From Marinifilaceae bacterium (GTDB lineage: Bacteria; Bacteroidota; Bacteroidia; Bacteroidales; Marinifilaceae): DNA of 64,000 nucleotides. The DNA is taken from positions 37,750-101,749 of the forward strand of contig JAFGYE010000048.1 in the NCBI GenBank assembly GCA_016936255.1, read 5' to 3'. Made by a program: the position numbers and the translations under genes. Numbering within the stretch: the stretch's first letter is position 1; the number at the start of each line of letters is the position of its first letter. Under the pieces are notes generated by a model, which made no database searches, was not told where the DNA came from, and was given only the letters and a program-made list of their open reading frames with translations. This document shows positions 8,308 through 17,300 of this stretch, in pieces.

Positions 8308-8342
8308 AAAAAAAGTCTTGAGAAATCAAGGCTTTTTTTTTT
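8308..8342 (+). terminator. Intrinsic terminator after the nfnAB-rubrerythrin operon
   Basis: A 10-bp stem (AAAGTCTTGA with TCAAGGCTTT, one G-T pair) closes a GAAA loop and is followed by a run of about ten T. It lies 19 bases after the rubrerythrin stop and separates this operon from its paralogue. Confidence 0.9.
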
Positions 8343-8469
8343 GATTAAAAATTATTTTGTGTTGCGCATTAATATTTTGTAACTTATAAGGTCAAGCTTT
8401 AAAAACACACACATCAATCTGAAAGAGGGTTTTAATTCGTATGAGATTATTAATTAATAAAAATTAAGA

Positions 8470-8925
8470 ATGAAAATTTTTAGGACATTTGAGGAAATTA
8501 TTGATTATGCAATCGATAAAGAGATGGATGAAATAGAATTTTACTCAGAGGTTGCAAGTCGAATGGACAGGAAACATGTGAAAGGACTTTTTTGGGATAT
8601 TGCTTTGGAGAAAACTGCAAGAATGCTTCGGCTGGAGAAGATGAAGGATGTGAAACCTGAATTGAACCTGGATGAAATTAAGGATATGAAAATTACTGCT
8701 AGTCTTGAGGATGTAGATTACACCAGAAATGATTTGACCTATCAGGATGCACTGATTATTGCAATGAAAAAAGAAAAGGCAAAATTTAAATTTTATTTGA
8801 GTATGGCCGAGAGTGCTGTTAATAAGGAATGCAGAGAAACTTTTTTGGCTCTGGCTAATGATGAGGCACGACAAAAATTGAAATTTGAAATAGAGTATGA
8901 CGAACATATTTTAGTAGAGAATTGA
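8470..8925 (+). CDS. Ferritin-like paralogue with degenerate diiron site
   Basis: This 151-residue protein aligns without gaps over most of its length to the preceding rubrerythrin-like protein, so it is a local duplicate. The fold-defining residues are kept (E18, Y25, the MKKEK helix 3, the EYDxxIL end), but helix 2 reads EKTAR in place of EEIGH, losing E48 (now K) and H51 (now R), and helix 4 reads DEARQ in place of EEAKH, losing the second histidine. At least three of the expected iron ligands are therefore gone. It may be a structural or regulatory partner of the first copy or bind metal differently. It has its own leader and terminator and is separated from the operon by a strong terminator, so it is probably expressed independently. 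Confidence 0.85.
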   Translation: MKIFRTFEEIIDYAIDKEMDEIEFYSEVASRMDRKHVKGLFWDIALEKTARMLRLEKMKDVKPELNLDEIKDMKITASLEDVDYTRNDLTYQDALIIAMKKEKAKFKFYLSMAESAVNKECRETFLALANDEARQKLKFEIEYDEHILVEN

Positions 8926-8965
8926 TTTGTAAAAATAATGAGGGATCGTTATTTTGAAGTAAGAT

Positions 8966-9006
8966 AAAATCGAAATTCAGGTGAAGAATTTCGATTTTAC
9001 TTTTTT
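8966..9006 (+). terminator. Intrinsic terminator after the degenerate ferritin-like gene
   Basis: A perfect 13-bp stem (8966-8978 with 8986-8998) closes a 7-base loop and is followed by ACTTTTTT. It lies 41 bases after the stop. Confidence 0.9.
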
Positions 9007-9028
9007 ACGGTTCAATTATTGTAGATAT

Positions 9029-9059
9029 TTTGTTTTCCAAGCTGACTTTAGTATTTTTG
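9029..9059 (+). promoter_or_regulatory. Bacteroidota-type promoter (TTTG-N19-TATTTTTG) for the LysM gene
   Basis: TTTG at 9029-9032 and TATTTTTG at 9052-9059 are separated by 19 bases, matching the -33/-7 arrangement of the primary sigma factor in this phylum. The LysM gene starts 47 bases after the -7 element. This is among the best promoter matches I found in the window. Confidence 0.6.
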
Positions 9060-9105
9060 TTAGTTATTACTAGTGAACTATAAATATTTGAAATACAGAT
9101 AATTA

Positions 9106-11046
9106 ATGCATTATTTTTTTCGAAGTATTCTTCTGATATGTCTCCTTGCTGGAGCCGTAAATTTTACGAAAGCTCAAACTACAAATGTTGAGTTGTCTAA
9201 TAATAAGGTTGTTGTAGGTGGTCAACCCTGCTTTTTGCATCTTGTTAAAGAAAAGCAAACCTTATTTTCTATTAGTCGGGCATATGGTGTCGACCTCGCT
9301 GTTATTTTGCAGGTAAATCGAAAAACGGAAGCAACAGTTAATGTTGGTGAGGTTTTAAGAATTCCGGTTGTAGATGCAGAAACCGTTCTTTCTCCTGTTT
9401 TAGTGAAAACGGAAGATGAAAATTTCTTTTATTACATCGTGAAAAAAGGGGACACACTATTTTCTTTATATAAAAAATATGGTGTTGATATTGCTTTAAT
9501 AAAGGCCTCAAATCCAGATATGGGAGACAGCTTACGTTTGGGTACAATTGTTAAGGTTCCTAAAATCGTTAAAAAAACACAGCTAAATACAATTCCTAAA
9601 CACGATAAGAATTATTACTATTATGTGATAAAACAAGGCGATACAGAATCTTCCATATCCCGTCAGTTTTTTATGAATCTGCGAAAATTCAAAAAGTTAA
9701 ATCCTAAACTGAAAAGTACAGCTTTAAAGATTGGCGATTGGGTTCGGATACCCAGGTATTTGGTTCCTCCGGAATATTTTGTGGAGACGGAAGATCAAAA
9801 GGATACAATTGCAAAAAAATACCAGATTACAGATACTGTTGTTGCTAAAGTCGATTTAATACCTCTAAGTCAGAATAAAATACGAATAGCATTGTTTTTG
9901 CCTTTGTATCTGGATGCGAATGATTCTATAAATAGAAGTATTTCCTATAAGGATACTATTGAAATTGTTACGGAGAGAAATCCACGTATTTTATACAATA
10001 AATCTCATGATTTTATTCGTTTTTACCAAGGTATTCTTTTGGCTGTAGATTCTCTGCAAAAAGAGGGTTTATCGGTAGATCTTCATGTTTTTGATACAGA
10101 AAAAAATCCTGAACGCGTTCAGCGAATCATCGATGGACTGCAATATACTGATTTGGATTTTATGATAGGCCCGGTTTATCAAAGTACATTTTCGATTGTG
10201 GCAGATTTTGCCCAAAGAAGAAGAATCCCTATTATTTCACCTCTTTCGCCAAAGAATTCAGAGCTCACAACGAATCCATTCGTTATTCAAATGAATACTT
10301 CTATTCAATCGATTTGTGGAAAAATATCCGACTATGTTTGTTTCGAGTTGGATACGAGGAATTTAGTTGTTGTTCATCCTGATCGCTATGAGCATTTGAA
10401 TGAATTTCAGTTGGTTACAGATATTGAACGGAATATGTTTGAAAAAGGAAAGTACTGGGAAAATGGTGATATGACTTATAAAAAGATATCATTTGATGAA
10501 TACGGACTTTTTGGAATTGAACGCATGCTGAGCGATACATGTGAAAATGTAATTCTAGTGCCTTCTACCAAACAACCGTATGTTGAAAATATAATCTCCA
10601 ATTTAAATGTTTTAAGTCAACGTTTCGATATTCGTTTAATGGGTTTTCCTGTGTGGCAGCGATTTAATAGTTTGGATGCCGAACTATTCTACAATTTAAA
10701 TCTAAGTGTGATAACTCCATACAATATTGATTATAAGGATGCTAAAGTTGATTTGTTCGTTACAGATTTTAGAGAGAAATTTACATGTGAACCGAATGAT
10801 TTTAGTTTTAGGGCATTTGATTTGTGTCGATTTTTTTCCAAGGCTGTAAGCCGGTATGGACATGATTTTCCTGATCATTTGAATGAATTGAAATTGGATT
10901 TGCTGCAATCAAATTACCATTTTAAAAGAGTAAATGCGTTTGGAGGACTCGAAAATCAAGGAGTTCAGATTGTAAATTATTCCCGGGATTTTAAGATAAG
11001 ACATTCCATCCCTAAATCTCAAAATACTTTTCAGATATCAGAATAG
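9106..11046 (+). CDS. Exported LysM protein with periplasmic-binding-protein-like C-terminal domain
   Basis: The 646-residue protein starts with a signal peptide ending near TKAQ (residue 24). Three LysM peptidoglycan-binding modules follow at about 43-87, 108-152 and 171-217, each with the ...GDT/KQTLFSIS/L...VNVGE or LRLGT...VP pattern. From about 255 to 630 the sequence resembles the type 1 periplasmic-binding fold: IRIALFLPLYLDAND, FYQGILLAVDSL, DFMIGPVYQST, IPIISPLSPKNSE. This combination is widespread in Bacteroidota, where it is annotated as a LysM or amino-acid-ABC-substrate-binding-like protein; its ligand is not known. No ABC transporter genes are near, so a transport role is unsupported. 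More likely it binds the wall and senses a ligand. It has its own promoter and terminator. Confidence 0.88.
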   Translation: MHYFFRSILLICLLAGAVNFTKAQTTNVELSNNKVVVGGQPCFLHLVKEKQTLFSISRAYGVDLAVILQVNRKTEATVNVGEVLRIPVVDAETVLSPVLVKTEDENFFYYIVKKGDTLFSLYKKYGVDIALIKASNPDMGDSLRLGTIVKVPKIVKKTQLNTIPKHDKNYYYYVIKQGDTESSISRQFFMNLRKFKKLNPKLKSTALKIGDWVRIPRYLVPPEYFVETEDQKDTIAKKYQITDTVVAKVDLIPLSQNKIRIALFLPLYLDANDSINRSISYKDTIEIVTERNPRILYNKSHDFIRFYQGILLAVDSLQKEGLSVDLHVFDTEKNPERVQRIIDGLQYTDLDFMIGPVYQSTFSIVADFAQRRRIPIISPLSPKNSELTTNPFVIQMNTSIQSICGKISDYVCFELDTRNLVVVHPDRYEHLNEFQLVTDIERNMFEKGKYWENGDMTYKKISFDEYGLFGIERMLSDTCENVILVPSTKQPYVENIISNLNVLSQRFDIRLMGFPVWQRFNSLDAELFYNLNLSVITPYNIDYKDAKVDLFVTDFREKFTCEPNDFSFRAFDLCRFFSKAVSRYGHDFPDHLNELKLDLLQSNYHFKRVNAFGGLENQGVQIVNYSRDFKIRHSIPKSQNTFQISE

Positions 11047-11067
11047 GGTAATTAAATTTAAAATTGG

Positions 11068-11099
11068 AAGCTGAATCTATGCGATTCAGCTTTTTTTTT
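11068..11099 (+). terminator. Intrinsic terminator after the LysM gene
   Basis: A perfect 10-bp stem, AAGCTGAATC with GATTCAGCTT, closes a 5-base loop and runs into nine T. It lies 21 bases after the stop. Confidence 0.92.
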
Positions 11100-11286
11100 A
11101 TCCGAATACGGATAAATCATCCACAATAGGATGTCTTTTTTTAATAGGGAGAAAAGTCGTGTATTTACTGACTTTTTTTTATTTGCTTGAGCTTTTATCC
11201 AATATCGTAGATATGTGAGAATCTGTAGCTTTAGTGTATGAGACGGTATGACAGCTTGTTATGGCTTGTGGTACGTACTTTGGTTC

Positions 11287-11303
11287 TAACTAAGTGTTAG
11301 TTA
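11287..11303. promoter_or_regulatory. 17-bp inverted repeat upstream of the giant surface protein
   Basis: TAACTAA and TTAGTTA arms of 7 bp flank a GTG centre, ending 17 bases before the start codon at 11321. It could be an operator or a small leader hairpin overlapping the ribosome landing region. No clear TAnnTTTG promoter was found upstream; TACTTTGG at 11276-11283 is a weaker match. Confidence 0.35.
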
Positions 11304-11320
11304 TCTAAAGTCCTGTAATT

Positions 11321-14300
11321 ATGAAAAAATATCTACTCTTGGGATTCCTTTGGGTTATCTCAGTCATTATTGTACAAGCTCAAAATGCACCGCCAGTCTT
11401 AAATTCGGTATCGGGAGTTACGGTTGATAATTCTTTCACTTTGTTATTTACTGATGATGGTACATGGCAAAGTCTTATTTCTGAAATACGATATGGAGAT
11501 GATGTTGTTGATCCATCTGCTTACGATGCAGGTACAACTTCAGGAGAAATTGTTTTTACTCCATCTGCAAGTGTTTATTTTCAAAATGACACAACCTTAA
11601 ATATTACTATTGTAACAGATGGAACCTACTTTGATGGTGTGTTTTCACAAACGATAGGGCACGGTGCTGCAACAAAGTTTGTTATAACTACTCAGCCGAC
11701 TGCTCCGGCTTCCAATGGCGGAGTTTTGGGAACACAGCCTGCAGTAAGTCTGCAGGATCAGTATAGTAATACTTGTACAAGCGATGGAACAAGTTCTGTG
11801 GGAGTTGTTGCCAGTGGGGCGAGTTGGGTTTTGGGCGGAACAACGCCTCAAACAGCATCATCGGGAGTCGTGACTTTTTCTGGTTTAACAGGGAGCAGCG
11901 CTGTTGCTGTTACCGGAGCTGCAATCACTTTTTCTTTGGATGGATTTTCCCTGATCTCCGATCCATTTGATATTCCTGTCAATGCTCATCCAACACTTTC
12001 AGTGCCAACAGATGCTACTGTTGATTCTGATTTTGATATTACTTTTACAGATGATGCAACATGGAGAACCGGCATCAGTGAAATTCGATATGGCACCGAT
12101 GTTCTTCCTGTTGGAGCTTATGATAAAACAAGTGCGGATGCAATCACCATTAAGCCGTCTCAGTCAGGATTTTTACAGGTTCCTGGTACGAAGAATCTGA
12201 CCATTGTGTCCAGTGGATATTCGGATGCTGTTGAATCTTTGGAGATGAAGCATGGTGCTGCTGCTAATATTGTAATGGTTACTCAACCAACAGCTCCGGC
12301 TTCCAATGGAGGTTTATTGGGAACACAGCCTGTAGTTAAATTGCAGGATCAGTATGGTAATGACTGTACGGGTGATGGTGCAACACAGGTAATTGCAGCC
12401 GCTGATGCTTCCGGAGATTGGACTTTGGGGGGGATAGGCACTACTGTTTCTGCGGTAGGAGGAACTGTTTCGTTTTCCGGACTTACGGGAAGTAGTAATT
12501 TGGTTGTTAGTGGGGCATATTTAGTTTTTTCATCAGGCAGCTTGCCAACGCTCAATTCTTCTCCTTTTGATATTCCAGTAAATACTCCACCAACACTTAC
12601 TGCCGCTACAGGAGCAACTGTTGATGATGTTTTTGAAATTTCATATTCAGATGACTCTAGCTGGGAATCAAGTATTGATTCGATTCGATTTAATGGAACA
12701 ACCATTTCTGCAAGTGCATATTCTGTAAATTCAACAACAAATAAAATTGTTTTTACACCTTCGGCAGATCCTTCACTGCAAACTGCTGCATCTGCCAGCT
12801 TGGAAATTTTTGTTGATAGCTACAGTCCTGCGAGTACAACCCAAAATATAGGACATGGTGCAGCAACTAAAATAGTTGTACAAACAGAACCTGTACCGTC
12901 CGGTGTGAATGGAAGTCTATTTACCATGCAGCCTGTTGTTGCTATTCAGGATCAATATAGTAACATTTGTACTTCGAATAGTACTGTTTCCATTACTGCC
13001 GGTGAAAATGATCCTGTTAACTGGACTTTAGGTGGAACTCCAATGGGCACTGTTGCGTCTGGAGTATTAAACTACACTGATTTATCTGCTAGCAGCGATG
13101 CTGCAGTTACAGGAGCTTATATTTCTTTTACAGCATCTGAATTAACAGGAGTAGCTTCGGCAACATTCGATCTGGGATTAAATTCACCTCCTGTATTAAC
13201 AGCAGCTTCAGGTGTGACCGTTGATGGTGCATTTACGGTAACTTTTGCTGATGAAAACAGTTGGCAAAGTAAAATCAGTAGTATTAGTTATGGTGGTACA
13301 GAGATTGATGCTTCTGCTTACAATAAACTAACAAGTGGACAAATAATATTTGATCCATCCTTATCAACAGCATTGCAAACTGCAGGAACACAAGATTTCG
13401 TTTTTATTGCTGCAGGATTCTCAAATGCAGCTTTATCACAAACGATCGGTCATGGTGTACCTACCTCAATTAAAGTAAGTGTTGAACCAACAGCACCAAC
13501 AAGCAATGGTGGTTTATTGGTGCAGCAACCAGTTGTTATTAGTCAGGATCAATATCTTAATTCATGCACTTCAGATAATGCAACGGCAATATCTGTAGTG
13601 AAGGGCGATACTGGAAATTGGTCGTTGGGTGGCTCACCCAATCAGACTTTAGTGGGAGGATCATTTACATATACTGATTTGTCGGCTACAAGCGATGCAC
13701 CGGTTATTGGAGCTTATTTAACTTTTTCATCTGGTAGTTTTGCGGATGTTAATTCTGCAACTTTCGATATTCCTGTAAATGCTTCACCTGCTCTTTCTCC
13801 CGCAAATAATGCTACGGTTGATGGAGAATTTCAGATCACTTTTACAGATAATGCAACATGGAGGGGAAGTATAACTGATATTACATTTGATGGCAATTCT
13901 ATTCCGGAAGCAGCCTATGATGCCACGAATGCGACTCGAATTATTTTTAAGCCTGTTGAATCAAATGTCTTACAAACTGCAGGCACAAAAGAAATCATTG
14001 TTATTTCCAGTGGCTTTGCTAATGATACTTTAAGTCAGGTGCTTGAGCATGGGGTTGCTGATGAGCTGTTCATGTTTACACAGCCAGTTGGTCCTTCAGG
14101 CAATGGAGGTCAGCTTGCTACCCAGCCAGTAGTTCAATTACGAGATCAATACGCAAATATTTGTACTACAGATAATACAAGTACTATTTCGGAAACAACC
14201 AGCGGTGGAACCTGGACGTTGGGAGGAACAAGGGGATTAACTGCCGGTTCAGGAGTATTTACTTATACAGATTTAACGGCAAGTAGTAGTGTTGAACTGA

Positions 14301-17300
14301 CTACAGCCAGCATTACTTTTTCATCAGGAGTTTTAACCGATGTTGTATCTGCTGCGTTTACAATTCCCTCTTTGGATTCATCACCAACACTACTTGCTTC
14401 TTCAACAGCAACAGTAGATGCAGGTTTTGAAATAAGTTTTAGTGCAAATGCAACTTGGCAGCTTGCCATTGATTCGATTAAGTACAACGGGAATTTAATA
14501 GCAGCAAGTGCTTATGATAAAACTCAATCCGGGAAGATTATTTTTGATCCGGCATTAGATTCTGATTTACAGATTTCGGGAACAGCTGATATGATAGTTT
14601 ATGCCAGAGGATATGATAATGCGAGTGTATCACAACAAATAAAGCATGGTGTGGCTACTGATATGGTAATTGTTTTGCAGCCGACAGCTCCTGTTGAGAA
14701 TGGAGCATTGCTAGCTAATCAACCTGTAATAACGCTAAAGGATCAATATGCTAATGATTGTACCAGTGAAAATACAATTGAAATTACATCAGCAAAAGGA
14801 GACGCTAATGCTTGGACACTAGGAGGTACGTTGGTAAAAAAAGTAACCAATGGGTCTGTTAGTTTTACTGATTTAACAGCATCGAGTAGTGGTGCAATTA
14901 CTGGTGCTTTTATTGTTTTTTCAACAGTAGGATTAGCAACCGTAAATTCAAACACTTTTAACATTCCTGATTTAGCAGCTTCGCCCGTATTAACTGCTGC
15001 AAGTGGTGTTACCGTTGATTCAAACTTTGATATTACTTTTACTGATAATCCAACCTGGAGGAGTCAAGTTACAGAAATAAGATACGGAACCGATGTTTTG
15101 CCTGTAAATGCTTACGACACTTCTGTTGCGGGAATAATAACTTTTAAACCTGCAGAATCGCCAATTCTACAAACAGTAGCCAGCGGGTATATGTATATCG
15201 TTTCTACCTCATTCCTGAAAGATTCTGTTCTGCAGGCAATTGGTCATGGTGCAGCAACATCTATTGCAATAATAACTCAACCACAACAGCCTGCAAGCAA
15301 TGCAGGTTTGCTACAAACCCAACCAGCTGTTAAAATACAAGATCAATATTTAAATGACTGTACAACAAATAGTGTACAAACTATCAATGCAAATGCAACA
15401 GGAGGAAGCTGGGTAGTAGAGGGAACTACTTCGTTAATGGTAACTAATGGGATTGTTGATTTTACCGATTTGACCGCCAGAAGTACGGATCTGGTATTTG
15501 ATGCAACAATCACTTTTTCTGGCACAGGACTAACAAGCCAGGAGTCTGAGACATTTATTATTCCAGCACCTCTTATTGCTACTCCTCTTATTGCTTCAAC
15601 AACTGCAACTGTTGATTCATTGTTTGATGTTACCTTCTCGGAAAATGCCGCTTGGCAAGGAGAAATTGATTCAATTTCTTATGGAGGAAACTTGCTGGCA
15701 ACTGATGTTTATGACAAAAGTCAAGCAGGGAAAATTGTTTTTGATCCTTCAAAAAGTACAGAATTGCAAGTAACAGGAACGAAAGAAATTTTAGTTTATT
15801 CAAGAGGATATCAAAATGCAGCAGTCAATCAGGAAATTAAACATGGTATTCCGGATACTATTTTTATTGACAGGCAACCAACGGCTCCATTGGTGAATGG
15901 CGGCAATTTAGATACGCAGCCAAGGGTATCTGTGCGGGATCAATACAACAATAGTTGCTCCAGCAATAATACTTTTGAGATTTCTGTCGCAAATGGAGAT
16001 GCGCAGGCCTGGACTTTGGGGGGGACCTTAACTCAAAGGGTTTCATCAGGTGTGCTTACATATAGTGGCTTAAGTGCTTCAAGTGAGACAGCCATTGCCG
16101 GAGCTTTTCTGAAATTTTCCGGTGCTGGTGTGGTTTCAGTGAACTCAGATCCTTTTGATATTGTTGAGTTATTAAGTCCGCCTAACATTAATTCTGCATT
16201 CCTTGTCACAGTTGATTCAGATTTTACATTAAACTTTTTTGCCATTGATGATACATGGAAAAACAGTATTACCACCATCACTTACGAGGGGGATACGCTT
16301 CCTTCTTCTGCTTATACGATAGCTGCGGAATCAATTACTTTTCATATTTCACAAGAAGTATTGCTGCAGAAAGCAGGAACATTCAGTATTGTTATCCATT
16401 CTTTAGGTTATACTAATGTAATCGTGGAACAAGAGGTTGGTCACGGAGCAGTTGCAAGTATGGAGATAACTCAACAGCCATTGGCTCCGCTAACAAATGG
16501 AGATCTGCTGGCTCAACAACCCATTTTACAATTTTTGGATCAATATGCAAATGTCTGCACTTCCGAAATTCAAAAGGGCATTGCTGTTGAAAGGAATGAT
16601 ACCGGAGAATGGACTTTAGCTGGAACTGTTGAGCAAACAGCAACAAATGGAATTGTTACATTTACGGATTTGTCGGCATACAGCACGGCTCCGGTAAGTG
16701 GTGCTGAATTGAAATTTATTGCTGCGGATTTAACTGCAGTTGTCTCTGCACCTTTTGATATTCCGGATGTTAGCAGTTCTCCGGTTCTAAGCGTTGCAAT
16801 TGGTGCAACTGTTGATAATCCGTTTAAAATTACTTTTACTGAGGATTCCGTTTGGAGAAGCCGTATTAATGTGGTGACTGTTAATGACAGTGTATTGAGT
16901 GCTGCGAGTTATAATGCGGGTCAGGCCGGAGAGTTGGAGTTGATTCCTTCTGAATCGGAGTTTCTGCAAAAAAGCGGATCATTTCAGATTATTGTGCAGT
17001 CCCGGGGTTTTGCTCACGATACAGTTCAGCAGGAGATCAATCACGGTATAGCAGATAGTTTACTGATCACAACTCAGCCATCAGATCCTGCTAATAATGG
17101 TGAATTATTATCTCAGCAACCTGTATTAAAATTAAGTGATCAATACCTAAATGACTGTACCGGAGATAATTTTACGCAGGTAAATGTGGTTAAATATGAT
17201 CAGAAAGCCTGGATTTTATCTGGAACTCTTCAAGCTCAATCGGTAAGTGGTGTAGTTAGTTTTACTGATTTAACTGCAACAAGTGAGATTGCAATTGATT

